Of a stretch of 64,000 bases of DNA, positions 47,801 to 59,755 are shown piece by piece. The stretch is from Neckera pumila. Taxonomy: Eukaryota > Streptophyta > Bryopsida > Hypnales > Neckeraceae. Under the pieces are notes generated by a model, which had not been told where the DNA came from, ran no database searches, and saw nothing but the letters and a program-made list of their open reading frames with translations. The position numbers were made by a program, and so were the translations under genes. The DNA is taken from the NCBI GenBank assembly GCA_963969595.1, contig OZ018409.1:7144520-7208519 (forward strand), written 5' to 3'. Each line of letters opens with the position of its first letter. Position 1 is the first letter of the stretch.

Positions 47801-49896
47801 GGATGTTGAGGTCGCAGGCGACGTGGAGTGGAACCATCGTGCAGAAGATCTGGGGACCGCTTTCGTTTGGGGGACTCAGGCTCGCGAGTTTGGACGCGGC
47901 CGATAATCCCAGCGTCCGCTTCAACTACTTCCAGGTAATTTATTACATCCATACTCCTTTTTTCAGAGGAGGCCCAAATGTGACGTACACGTGCTGAAAT
48001 TTTGGAATTTCAAGCTTTGCTCCAATGGTAGCCCAACTGGAACCTCAGAGCTTCAAATTCAAGTACAAAGACAATAGATCTGAGATTTCAAATCAGATTC
48101 TCAGATCGCTCCAGTTCCAGAAGGTCACGCATCTCCACACCTCCAATTCCAACCCAACGTTAAGAAGAACAGGGTTCAAGAAATTCTGAACTTGCTTTCA
48201 AGCTCAGCGTCAAGTTGAATGTCTTTCAACGTTTTCAAGCGAATCTGAAAGGTTATAACTCGATAGTTGAAAAAAAACTCACGAACTCATTATGTTGATA
48301 AAGAGTACTTCGACAAAAACACAAAAAGAATAGACATTTAAAAACGCAAAACTATTCGTGAAAATGTAGTCCTACACCTTAAACCTGGATATTCGAAAAA
48401 CATCTTCGGTTAATCTTGTTCGTACCTTTTCAAGATGTGCCACGTTTGTGAAATCAAGTGAATGTCACTACGAATATGGTCATATTTTGTGCAGGTGGAC
48501 GAAGACCTGGCAACTTGCGAACAGGGGATTCGCACGGTGTGGGACACGGTGCACGCGCCGGCGCTTGCGAGCTTGCAGTACTCGAACGACTCGGTGCCTC
48601 CCTCATTGCGACCTGTTTTCGACGCGGTCCTCGGGACATGGCCGTTGAGAAACTTTATGAACGATACGCAAGACTCCATCAACATCCGGCAGTGGTGTAT
48701 GGACAGCGTGACCACCATTTGGCATTACCATGGCGGTTCCCTGGTGGGCGATGTGGTGGATGAGAGCTACCGCGTCCTGGGCGTGGAGTCGCTCCGCGTT
48801 ATCGATGGATCCACGTTTACCCGGTCGCCTGGAACGAATCCACAAGCGACGGTCATGATGTTGGGAAGGTGAGAAATGCCATACCTCCGTTTGTCTGCAG
48901 TCTCACATGTCGTGGAGGTTTAGGAATCATGGCGTTGCAAGCGAATGTATTTGAACTTATTGTTGGCCATTCATAGCATAGAAACTCTGAGGATGTGGTT
49001 GAATTTGCTTTTGAATATTCACAACACAGAAACTTTGAGAATGTGGCTGAACTTATTACTCACCATTCACAACATCCAACAACATAAAAATTTAAAGGGG
49101 TGGTTCACTGTCAGCTCATTTTGAATCCCTTGCGAAAACTGTACACACAGGATTCGCGGTCCAACAGGTGTTTGACCAAATTACCCGCTGTGCCCATTTT
49201 TCACACCAGGGTTTCAACTTGAGTTTGGTTGTGGTGGAACTTGCTACTGACCTATCACAGAGTTCAACACCTTAGAAATTTTGTGAATGTTAATTTACTA
49301 ATGAGTAATCGAAACACTCAACAACAGAGACACTTTGAGAAACTTTGAGCTTTACTGACAATGATACTTTGATTACTGGAACTTCAAAATTACCTCATGT
49401 AGCTTAGAGTACTGCTAATTTGCTAAAATTCAAATTAACACTAGAGGCCCTACATTTTTTGTTGTTGTGGGACAGTAAAGAAGCTATGTTGTAGCGGACT
49501 TGGGGAACACTGTCAATGTGGGTTTAGGTCACTTGAGAGATGAACAACACGAATCACAAATGGATATTCTACCGGTATTCAAAATGTTGCCATTGATGAA
49601 GTAGTAGTAGAGATGAGAAACAAGTGTAAGAATGACGACTTCCGCGTCTACCTCCCATACTTCCAAATTACCTTAGGGGCATACGCATTCAACGAAGTCT
49701 GAAGCTTACTAACGTGATGTGCAATCGTTTTGATACACTGCTGATTACCATTAATTTTGACACCAAATGCAATGCAGATGAAGCTGAATTCTGAAGCCCC
49801 TCACGAAAAATGAACTGTCGTGTGCCTCTCCTCATATGCAGGTACATGGGAGTGCAAATATTGCGGGAGAGGCTGGGTGCAGCTGCAGGTACTTGA
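44801..49896 (+). CDS. GMC oxidoreductase, HOTHEAD-like
   Basis: Seven exons (44801-44909, 45145-45294, 45602-45885, 46040-46256, 47318-47934, 48495-48868, 49842-49896), all in phase, give 601 residues, close to Arabidopsis HOTHEAD. N-terminal signal peptide (hydrophobic residues 12-28), so secreted or ER-entering. FAD-binding GGGTSG at 62-67, first GMC signature around [12 protein letters not shown] (130-141), second at [15 protein letters not shown] (294-308), catalytic-region histidines in IWHYHGG (His536, His538) and Asn574 in SPGTNPQAT, ending in the family tail [13 protein letters not shown] on its own mini-exon. Close relatives oxidise long-chain omega-hydroxy fatty acids in cuticle formation, or are annotated as mandelonitrile lyase-like; the substrate here is inferred only. 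Exon 5 could also begin at 47327 (in frame, three residues shorter). Intron 4 (1061 bp) contains a tandem duplication of its own 3' end. ATG 44825 is an alternative start. Confidence 0.92.
46890..47317 (+). repeat. Tandem duplication in GMC intron 4
   Basis: Two copies of a unit of about 220 bp (about 46890-47110 and 47113-47317+), matching at cttttgcaacaagttt, tttgcaaatggttc, atagaccataag, gatgatgtgttgcaactgct and cctcgctcgcagaagcgc. The duplicated unit includes the 3' splice site: acceptor AG at 47098-47099 in copy 1 and 47316-47317 in copy 2. Using the first would run into TAG within a few codons. Confidence 0.85.
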
Positions 49897-50778
49897 TTCA
49901 GTTTAAGTAAACCAGCTACAGACTGCTCCACTATGTAGTGTTCGTTTACGTTACTGCTTTGCATTACAGCCATGTAGAACCATGTTGGAAGAGGTGCCAG
50001 ATTTTTCAATTAGACAGGCAGCGCTGCTTTGAGTTTTACGCATCAGATTTCACTGCTCATGTAGTTTAGTGCCACTACCATTTCTAACATTTACTAGTTT
50101 AGTGGACATGATTGTCTAAGCTGCACTGTGAACTTGCCGAAACACTATCATTGTAGCCAAGAGGGGTTAATCACTCATCGATTCAAATACCTTTGAGGTC
50201 AATATTTTATGACAAGATTAGACACCAGATACATATTGCTATCTGTAGCTATGACAATTCTACCAGGCTTCACTTTCATGTGAGGCTTCTCCCTTATAAA
50301 AGCAATGTAATTTCAAAGTCCGCAAACCGGGGTTGCCATTCACAACATTACCGTAGCCTAAGTTTCAAGCTGTGGCAATGTTCATATTACTCCAACCTTG
50401 ATAACTGCCAAGAATTTTCTTTAGTCACATTTGATAAAATTTCAAGAAATTGGCACATTTTGAGTCACCTGCCAGGATGAGAGATAGGAGCTCCAGCCAT
50501 TTATGTATGGCTTGCATATGCAAAAGTCTGTCCACTGAAGTTCTCACGTATAACTCCCGCGGAGCACGTAGTGGGAAATACATAAATCATGTGCAAGCAA
50601 AGGGTATTTAATGGAGGGCTATGAAATAATATGTATATTCTAAGGATATTTTATAAGATTGGAACAATTTAGAGGATACTTCCAGGATATTCTATCAATA
50701 TTCTCCCAAATGATTTTGTAAGGGCTATTTTGGTACTACTTGCCTTTCTAAGTAGTGAATTTTTACTAGAAGAAAAAT
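49897..50778. other. 3' flank of the GMC gene
   Basis: Presumably 3' UTR then intergenic DNA. No further gene or repeat supported. Confidence 0.4.
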
Positions 50779-51171
50779 CAATTTGTCTTTGTTTTGTCGT
50801 TTTTGACAAAAGCAATTGCTACGGTACTCTAGTTGTAGAGGACAAGTCATTCTAGATACTCAGTCATTTTTGGATAAATTATCAGTTCATTGACATAGCA
50901 TTTCATCCGACGGTTTTGTGTCATGGATGCTTGACGTGACAATTCAAGGGGTGTCTAGTCAACAAACCATGTTTTCAATTTGTCTTTGTTTTGTCGTTTT
51001 GGACAAGAACAATTGCTACGATATTCTAGTTGTAGAGGACAAGTCATTCTAGATACTCAATCATTTTTGGATAAATTATCAGTTCATTGACATAGCATTT
51101 CATCCAACGGTTTTGTGTCATGGATGCTTGACATGACAATTCAAGGGGTGTCCAGTCAACAAACCATATTT
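50778..51171. repeat. Two tandem copies of a 197-bp unit
   Basis: tcaatttgtctttgttttgt ... caaggggtgtctagtcaaca begins at 50778 and again at 50975, only a handful of differences. Followed by an AT palindrome (tttttaatatta). Confidence 0.9.
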
Positions 51172-51557
51172 TTGATTTTTTGATTTTTAATATTTTTTTA
51201 ATATTAAAAAAAAAATATATCCAATCACATCAGACTATTGGTCCAGAGTCTAGTAACCCTCTTGAGGTCCCATTCTTTTTTTAATGTAGATTTTTTCCTT
51301 TCCCAATTGCATCCCATAAAAATTCATTCCAAAAATCTTAGACAAGTGTACACAAGGAAACGCAATTTGAGAAAAGGGCAAGTTTGGGTATGGCTTCCTC
51401 GAACACCTGGGTATTGAAATCCACTAGAGAAAGAATGCCCATGATCAAGCATATTTCATTTCTGGATCACACTCAATTTCAGTTCAATTGCAAAGAGCAA
51501 ATTCTCGGAACTGAAGAGTTCGAGCACGGTGAAGGGTCAGTGCTTGATGATCTTACC
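51172..51557. other. Intergenic, partial foldback-like end
   Basis: ccctcttgaggtcccattct at 51257 resembles the outer arm of the foldback element at 5522-5704. Nothing else supported. Confidence 0.35.
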
Positions 51558-52037
51558 CTACAAAAACGAATTGAAAATGCTTCTGGTAACACACAATTGA
51601 ACTGAAAAAGGGAGCGATACAAGAGAATTGCCTGGAAATGCGAATTGTGGATGCTTCCCATCTCGTTGCCCTCGGCATTTCCGCACTTCTCTGCAAGCAG
51701 CTTGCACTGATCGAGTACCCAAACCCCCAAACCTCTCTTGAAATGCAAACCCTTCCACAAATTTTTCCGCTATGGAGGTGAACCCTGCTATGGAGTTCAC
51801 TGAGTGGATCACAAGATTCACAGCAAATTTCGCTAGGCCGGCGACCACTCTGCTCCTCTCAGCAGCATTGTGGGAACGAAGCTTGTCAATGGAGTGAATG
51901 CAAGTATTGCTCAATCCCCGTATCGCCAAAAACGCAGATGTCGTAAGGAGCAAGCTAAGCACTACGACCAGCGCAAATTTAGGCCGGGGATGATAGCAGT
52001 TGGATTGTCTGCAGTCGGCGCCAACGAACACCTTCAC
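51558..52037 (-). CDS. Unidentified open frame with a membrane segment
   Basis: A minus-strand frame of about 159 codons with no ATG anywhere in it and an in-frame TGA just upstream, so if real it is an internal or last exon (a possible acceptor, CGACTGCAG, lies near 52016). It holds one hydrophobic helix (FALVVVLSLLLTTSAFLAI) followed by an amphipathic region. Codon use looks coding-like and it lies head-to-head with the MEX1-like gene. I do not recognise the family. It could equally be a pseudogene or chance frame. Confidence 0.3.
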   Translation of the reverse strand: MKVFVGADCRQSNCYHPRPKFALVVVLSLLLTTSAFLAIRGLSNTCIHSIDKLRSHNAAERSRVVAGLAKFAVNLVIHSVNSIAGFTSIAEKFVEGFAFQERFGGLGTRSVQAACREVRKCRGQRDGKHPQFAFPGNSLVSLPFSVQLCVTRSIFNSFL

Positions 52038-52356
52038 AATACTATAATAAGATCTCTCGGGAACGCGCTCTGGCCTCAGGGATCATGGACTGATGGAGCC
52101 CAATCTCATGAATTTGTCAGATAGCTCCCCTTCCTGATTGGCTATGATAAAGTTGGATTTGTCAGTGTGAGCCACTGCTCTGTCGGTATGAGACTCTTCT
52201 ATGCTTTTATCAAATTAGGTAATTGCGCACAATGGAAGCTTCAATTGGGTGTATTGGTTTGATTATGGCGTGGAGGAAGCAGTTCTAGTTCGGGCAAGTA
52301 GTGGAGAATTGATGAGAATCGAAGCCTTCATGAGGGTTAGGGTTTGATCCGTGGCG

Positions 52357-55300
52357 ATGTCGACGTACGAGAGCAAGTTTGAGATTGAGTTACGTGCGAA
52401 GACGAAGGTGGTCAATCTGCGAGTGCGATTGAAAGGGGCCTTGTGGGGATCTCCTGTAAGCAAAGTGCACCGTGTTTCAGGCTCCATCCGTGCACGTTTT
52501 CGTACCTTAATCCTGGGTGTGAGCGTGACTCAGTTGCAAGTTTTGGGTAGAGGCCAGCCACAGAAGCAGAGCGTGGAGGTGCGGTACTCGCTGCTAATCC
52601 GGTTGCGCAAGCTCTGGTTGAGAGTCCGTGGCAAGCACCAGCAGGACCGTCCGCAGGGAAGTCTAGTGGTGAAGCCTGCCGAAAATCCAACCCCGGTAAA
52701 GAAGAAATGGAGACGCTCGCTGTCTTCTGTTGGCAAGCTGCTGCTGCTGCGGAGTAAAAGCTCCGAGAAGATCACGATGCAGGTGCGTGACTGTGATTCT
52801 TGTCTTCCAATTCGTACCCCTGATGTGCAAACAAATGTCGTCACTAAGTCAGATTCTCAAGTTTCTAGAAACTCACAACCCACCTACGTTACCCACCTGC
52901 CGTAAGTATGCAGTTTAGCCTGTCCTTTGCCTCTTTAGTGTCTAATGGAAAATCAACAAATTCTTAATTGTAGTGGTGTTGGAGCCAGGTGATAAGCTGG
53001 AAGATTTTCGGTTTAAGGTGCAGATCTTTCCCGTGAGGTAGAGCATCACTTAAAGAATTTTGACATTTGTAGGAGTGATTTTCGGGAGATCACTGGAGAG
53101 CTGTGTTGGGGTCCCTTTAGGTAAAGAGCCAATCTGTCGACATCAAATTCTTGTCACTAAGGATGAATTTCTTATGCAATCCTATAAACTGAGACGTTGA
53201 CCACTGTGAATTAGTGGTCAGCCCTATTTCCATTCAAAGATCAGTGTTCATAGACATTTTGCCAAGTCATACTTTCACCGCTTGCTAATAAGTTCAAACG
53301 AAGTGTATGAATTGATGAGCAGATGTTGGTAACAGGGTCTGTATAGTAGGTGGGATCAGATCAGTTAAACGTTCATTGTATCCTGTTCCTCATCTTTCCT
53401 TCCAATTCTTGCTCCAGAGGTTCAGAAAATGTAGATCCCTGTAAATTTAACTCAACTGTCTGTCATACATTTAAGCCTGTCCTTAGTTTTTTTGGCCTAT
53501 GATGGAAAGTCAGATATGGATTGTATTAGTGTTGGATCCATGTGACAATTCTGAAGATCTTTCCAGAACTGCAAATGTTTCTGACATCGGGCCTGATTTA
53601 ACGGATGTGCAGGAGCCCGTGAAGGAGAACGGATATGTGGCTCAATACTTGGATGCTTTAGGAACTGACAGAGTGGTACGGGTTTTGCATGGAGTGGGTA
53701 TGGTGTCCACATTGATAGTCCTTGTGCAACTGGCTGGTACCAGAGGGCTACCATTATTGGTCACCTTTGTGACGGGACTGGCAATCGTAGGCAGGCTCGT
53801 GTTTGTCAATCGTTATGCTTTCCTTGACTCGGGATTTCAACAACTGTGGTACGAAGCCATGAGTGTCGGTGGCATTTCTCTCTTGCCTCAGGTGATTCTA
53901 TGTAAAAAAAACTGAGTGCAGATTAATATGAAAAGTACTTTCATTTACTGATCCTGTTCGGATTGAGTTCAAGTGCTGTTAAGTTAAGTTAGACGAGATT
54001 ATTTGCATCGCTTTAAGCATTTTAACGTATGAAGCAGTGTGATTTGGGGGAGATCACACTAGAGCTGTGTGCGAGAGCACTTTGCTTACAAGCTCTAAAT
54101 CTATTGAGATCAACTTTTATCACTATGATTTGCATGCATGAATTTCTTATTTCGAAGTGGGAGAATTGAGACCACTATATTGACAGAAGACAACCCCATT
54201 TCTATTTCCGAGATTTAGTGACCAAGTCATGCTTACATTTACCCAAGTGCTTACACCACTTGCTAATAAGTCCAGCCAAGTGTGAATTGATGAGTTGATG
54301 TGGTAACAGGTGTCGGTATAGGAGTCAGGACCAAGTCTTAACTGTTTTAGTATCCCCTGCTAGAATCCAATGAATCTTGAGGAAGGATTGATTTACCCTT
54401 TAACATCTGAATCCTTTTTGCACATTTTTGTGATTATCTTCGTACTGATATATTATTTACCTCAAATTCATCAAATTCATCACGATGGAAGGTTGTCTTT
54501 TGAAGATTCAAGTATGACTTTGGATGAATGAGAAGTTTTTTGGACGATGCATTGCCTTGAGGCAGCATCTGTTCACCATCCAAAATATGGAGTTTTGAGC
54601 GCTTAGGGCTTAATGTGGCTTACTGTTGTATTCGCAGGTGTTGCGAGCATTTTTTCGTCCTTATTTGCCGCAGGTCGGTATCATTGCCAGTGGAGGCGTC
54701 TTGGGCACCTTCACTCTAATTCTGATTCTTTTGGTATGGAGTTTCTCACCTCCTTCAGCTCAAGAATGTCTGTTATCAACTCAAGAATAGAACCAAATTT
54801 GAGTGCAGAGGATAAAAATCTAGGTGGTGTGGTTGGTGTCTCGTTGAGAAGCAATTTGTGTTGCACCAGAGTAGAACATATCATGCTAATCGGTGAAGTA
54901 AGAGAGAAATTGTTTTTAGCGTGAGTTTGAGGATATTACCCGACCCTGGAGACTTAAGTTATCACTGAGAAGTATTCTAGCTACTTCAATATAACGCTTA
55001 TGGTCCCAAGCAGATTTGGTTGGATGTTCATTTAAGTGCCCGACCTAAAAGTAGATTGTCCACTTTAGAAGCCAAGAGTCGATTATAGTATCATTCAAAA
55101 CGAATTTCTATTGTTAAGAAACTATAGTATATGATTGCTTCTTCATATTGGTACATTTTCATATCTTCCGAAGTTGTGCAACTACTGCAGATTTTGAAGC
55201 GGACAATTTTGGCCATATGGGCATTAGGGGTTAACCTTTTGGTGCCTGGAAACTCTAAGTAGCTATGTCAAATGGGAAGTTTAATGAAAGTCCCGGAATA

Positions 55301-56441
55301 AAGGGTGGAATGGGATCTTCCTGTAACGTAGTGATATTGACTTTTTGTGAATTGTAAACGTCAAAATAATGCAAGGTTCTTTGGGGTTTATGATGTATTC
55401 TGAATGTTATTTCTTATTTCAGGCGCGATACCAGAGGCTACCCTTCAAGGCCATGCGGTTGTTTGGAATTGTATCAGCAGGGATTCCCGCCATTCTCGTC
55501 TTATGGGCCCCAATGTTACAATTGGTAAGACCTCTTTTGTGAATGTATTTGAACTCCTGCTGTGAAAGAGTTCAAAGAGAAGATAAAAAATGAGTCATAT
55601 GCTAGATTCTAGACAGCGTACTGCATGTGGGGTGCTTTTGCTTGTATTGGGTGGGGGTCACAGAGCAACGACGTACTGGTGTACCTGCCACAAGCCACAG
55701 CATAGCAATCAGCACACTATCTACTATCTAGCATAGGCACCAATGAAAAAACTTGATTCCTAGTAGCAATGAATGCAGGGTTTTTTTTTCATTTTTAATG
55801 AAGTGCCAAAGTGGCGACATTGAATGTTATAGTGGTGCTCTAAATTTCAACATTCATCCACATATTGGATAGAAAATATCATATTGGATCATATCACATA
55901 TTCATAATTCAATTTTCATCCACAATTTGGCAATTTCATCCAAGATTTTTATTCATTTGAAGTTTTCTGGTGATTTTCTACTTTTTTAGTACCAATTTTT
56001 TCTATAGGCTTGGTGCCAGGCCATAAAATTTGGTGCAATTTTGCACCAAATCGTCAGAAAAAAAAACATTGAATGAATGTGGATGCTACAAAGATAAAAC
56101 TGATACTACAAAGACTTTGTCAAGAGCTATTGACAAAGTCTCTGTGGCATCATTATTTTGAGGATTGTGAAAATGAAAGGGAGTGTGCATTGCCCTGTAA
56201 CCTTCTAATACAGAGCTTTCAAAATTTCCCCGCATATGCTTCATATAAACCTGAGGAGTTATCAATCCTAATGGTACATTAATGGCTGTTGTACATTTGG
56301 ATTGTGCAGTGGACTTGCTGTTGGAGCCCTGCCAACATGAACTTCATGCAAGTTTTCACTGGATTGTTGGCGGTTTTGAGTAACTACCTTGTAGGATATC
56401 CTTGTCAACAACAAACACTACAATGCTTGCAAAGGCATTAG
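52357..56441 (+). CDS. MEX1-like maltose exporter relative, truncated
   Basis: Four exons are well defined by GT-AG and phase 0: 53613-53891, 54638-54733, 55423-55524, 56310-56441. They encode hydrophobic segments matching the middle of plant MEX1 (chloroplast envelope maltose exporter): QLW..AMSVGGISLLPQV, a glycine-rich helix, and LWAPMLQLWT...PANM. The MEX1 N-terminal half (LPFLLLQLPQ region) and the C-terminal RALF.RDL.W region are absent; the last exon stops 44 codons in. The proposed first exon (52357-52782, 142 codons, basic, no recognised domain, donor CAG|GTGCGT) joins in frame but shows no homology I know, so its membership is tentative; the sum would be 344 residues. It may be a diverged paralogue or a dying copy. 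Intron 1 and exon 2 lie in a tandem duplication (52909-54380). Confidence 0.5.
52909..54380 (+). repeat. Tandem duplication of exon and introns in the MEX1-like gene
   Basis: Unit A (52909 to about 53462) and unit B (53463 to about 54380) align at gcctgtcctt, taatggaaa/gatggaaag, gtgttggagccaggtga/gtgttggatccatgtga, ggagatcac...agagctgtg, cttgctaataagt and gaattgatgag. B contains intact exon 2; A lacks about 410 bp covering nearly all of that exon and keeps only its acceptor neighbourhood (about 53010-53040). Confidence 0.8.
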
Positions 56442-57606
56442 TGTTAAGCTGTCTAATATGTAACAACTATGGAGGCCCAACCTGTGTTCAAATCCTTTTT
56501 ACTGTTATTTTTCTTATTTTTGTATATTAGGTGATGAAAAAGAACATTTGCATGTGAATGTGAAGTTTGACAAATACAAAGTTTGGTACATCTTTTCATC
56601 ATAGGGTCATCAAGAGCGTGAAGTGATGCAATTGCAAACAACAAGGTGACATATTGGGAGTAAAAGTGTTCATATTGGGTAAAAGTGGTGGTTTTGAAAT
56701 AGCCCGCATTCAATGGCCAAGGTTCCAATCATTGTTCTATGTGTTACAATGATGCTTTAAGATAATCACATTAACTAGAAATGGATTCAATTGAGCAAAA
56801 ATACAACTAGAAAGGCCAAGAATAGTCTCCTCCCTATGGTCCACATTGGAAAGCTATTGTGTTTTGCTTGACGCATTGAATATATTTTTTATTTTTGATA
56901 TTGCAGCAATATCCCCAGAGAAACTGAGACGAATCAATATATATGATGCCAACTACGGAGTATTATTTAGCGCCTGTAATTATACAAGTCAATGCTACTG
57001 TCTTAATGCTTCTCCCATACTGGAAAAATTCTTGTGCTACCAAGGATCTGCAATTCTATGTGTACATTCCAGAATTCAAGAACCAAATCTTTGATTTTGG
57101 TATAGTCAGTCAATTTTGGAGGTGATTGCCAATGTCGAAGGATTAGAAGTGTACCAGTCGTGGTTGTACTCCCTGTGATAGTATACATCGGTTAGGCAGG
57201 TAGACTTGATACATCTTACAGAGCTTATTACGGTATGGCCCTTGCTAGGGCTTGCTCAAGTTGATGATCAACTCACTGACCAAGACCGTGCTAGAGGATC
57301 GTCTCTAAAATTTGCAAGTCTTTTCGCTCCACCACTTGATCCAAAGAATGCAACCAGCTTCTGTATTGTGGTCTTCATAGCATTGGTCCTGTAGTAAGAG
57401 ATTAATCTATGAACATCAATCTTGACATGACTCAAATGGCTCTTACATGCAATTTAAAGTGCTTCACTGCCTCTATTGCTACATAGTTCCTGGAATATGA
57501 ACGCCCAATAAGATAACGTCCAAGTTCTCAAGAAGAGCACATCTGTGTTCTTGAATAGATTTTCACAAGCGATGTCCGCTCTCAGAGTACTTACAGAGTA
57601 CTATCT
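56442..57606. other. Intergenic between convergent genes
   Basis: Convergent 3' flanks of the MEX1-like and SDR genes. I looked for further MEX1 exons here and found none that match. Confidence 0.45.
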
Positions 57607-59755
57607 TCACTCAGGGTATACCATCTTTTTAGAGACTCCACCATCTATGACAAATTCTTGACCTGTAAGAAACCCTGCACGTTGCTCATCACACAAGAAT
57701 AAACACATCTCTACCACGTCTTGCGGAACTCCAACTCGCCCAACCGGATGCCAGGAGTGATCTTCAGGTCTTAGTGCTGTTTCACCCTCTTCATGTGTGT
57801 TGATCCACCCTGGTAGAACTGCATTCACACGCACTTTGCCTGCAAAAGTGATTGCCTGCCAGGGCAAGTGAACACAAGGACATCCCATGAGTAGTCAAAT
57901 CCCTCAGACACTTCTAAAAACATGAAGACCTTGCAGACGAAGAATATCTGAAGCTATATGAGGAAAACTTGGAAGTAGAATTAGCTTAAACAAGTGGTGT
58001 ATATTGGTAAGTGAAATCCAGCATCACATCTGGGAATACTGTTTCTCATGCATCCTCAATGCAAAACAGCTTACTACGCCCACATATTTCTGTAAGCTGG
58101 ACAGCGATAGAATGTTAACCTGGGAATGAGTTAGCCCACAGAGACCGGCTTTGGAAGCGCTATAGCCTGCTGTGTCTGCTTCACTCTGGTGCGCCCGAGT
58201 GCTAGACATGTGAATAATGCTGGAACTTCCAACTGGCATGTGCGGTAACGTGGCCTGGGACAAATAGAAGGCCCCGTTAAGATTTACTGCGATTGTGTCC
58301 GTAAACTGCTTCACTGGATCCGTCACTCCAAATTGTGGAAGCTTCGCTGGCATAATCATATCAGCAAGAAAAAATATCAGTGCTAAGAATACTCTAGTCC
58401 CCTTCATGCAGATTTATGCTGATAAGTCTGCATTGAGACGCTTCATTTCAACTATTCATAATTGTCATTTGATCAATGTGAATACGACTAAGGTAGAGGT
58501 ACCGGGAAAGGTACCTAATTGCAACATGTACGAAAATGCAACACCCTAAAGACTTGAGTGTATATTGATTTTGACAATGTAAAACACCTTTTCATCACAA
58601 CTCATGTTGGTTTTAGGTCATCTCCCAATTAAACTTCGAGCCCTTATAACTTTTGCACACAGTAATCCAAATAAGGCATACTTTGGTGCTATAGAATGTG
58701 CTTTGGTCAGACCAATAATGCTCTCAGCGCTTAATGTGATCCTTTTTGTGTGGTTACCTTAAGAGCTGATCTTTGAAAAAAAACAGTATGGTTAACAGCG
58801 AGCAACTCATAGGTCTGAAGTATCATGTACCAGGTGAATCATACCAGCATTGTTAATGAGCACATGGATTCTATCGCCATACCGTTGCACGGTTTCTTGA
58901 ACTATGCGCTCCGCTTCTGTGAATACACCCACATCTGCTTGCACGAAGTGAAAACTCCCGCCACGAATTCCATCATTTTCTTGCCTGGGCGTCTCTATAT
59001 CAACACCCACAACGTTGTAGCCCTGCAGTACAAATCACTGAAGCTCTGAGGAACCTACATTCTCCAAACTGGGTCCTATATCTCTAAGACCTCACAACCG
59101 CAACCAATCATGCCATTCATCCGCTCACCACACATTTCCAAATGATCTGATTCAAGTACACATCACAATTCCATGGTGCAAACCCATGGCTTCCATTTCA
59201 AAGCCAAGAGAACGCCAATTTCGTTACATTGACTACATTCAGAGCGCCAAAATTGTGACAATGAAGTGCACAAAGCTCTAGAAACCATGAAAAGAGCCAG
59301 TGTCGCGAGTTTCCGGAAATTGATAAAATTGACATTAAACCCACAAAAACTCAAAAAACAAAACTCACCTGCGCCATGAAGCCATACACAAGATGTCGCC
59401 CAATGCCATGAGGGCGCGCCACTCCCGTAATGATAGCACATCTTCGCTCCATGGAGCCAACTTCCACGGACTTAAGGGATGCAGAAGCAGAAGCAATAGA
59501 ACTCATGCTTACAACGACAAACCCACGAGTAGTAACACCTACGAAGCTCGATCCAAACGGATCCTCACAAAGATGATGATGTGTTCCGAAAGTAGCACCA
59601 TGAAGGAGCGAAGAGCGAGGAACGGAGGGGTTTGAAAATGCGGAAGTGGTAAAGCTTGTTAAACCCTGCCTACTAAACCCCTCCGCAACTCTGTTTCGGA
59701 AGCAAGAGCCCGCAACTGCACTGCCACTCCCGAGAAGCACACGGAAGGAGGACAT
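57607..59755 (-). CDS. Short-chain dehydrogenase/reductase with N-terminal extension
   Basis: Four exons (59369-59755, 58845-59022, 58120-58346, 57607-57855), junctions in phase, give 346 residues. Residues 1 to about 100 are Ser/Arg/Gly-rich with few acids, probably an organellar transit peptide. The classical SDR fold follows: nucleotide motif TG-VARPH-GIG (110-119, two residues longer than TGxxxGIG), Asp after the second strand (VVGVDIE, favouring NAD(H)), NNAA at the exon 2/3 joint instead of the usual NNAG, and the catalytic set Asn210, Ser237, Tyr250, Lys254 (YSASK). The end is typical (PGWINT, GRVGVPQDVVEMCLFL, FLTGQEFVIDGG). Substrate unknown. The KKMVYPE-like tail resembles bacterial SDRs I know. 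ATG 59755 opens the frame. Confidence 0.88.

Noticed and set aside
47398..47952. Antisense frame of 184 codons in GMC exon 5
   Set aside because: Shadow of the coding strand; no domain, while the sense strand has the GMC signature.
56846..57125. Possible extra C-terminal exons for the MEX1-like gene
   Set aside because: An acceptor-like TTGCAG exists, but none of the three frames resembles the MEX1 C-terminus.
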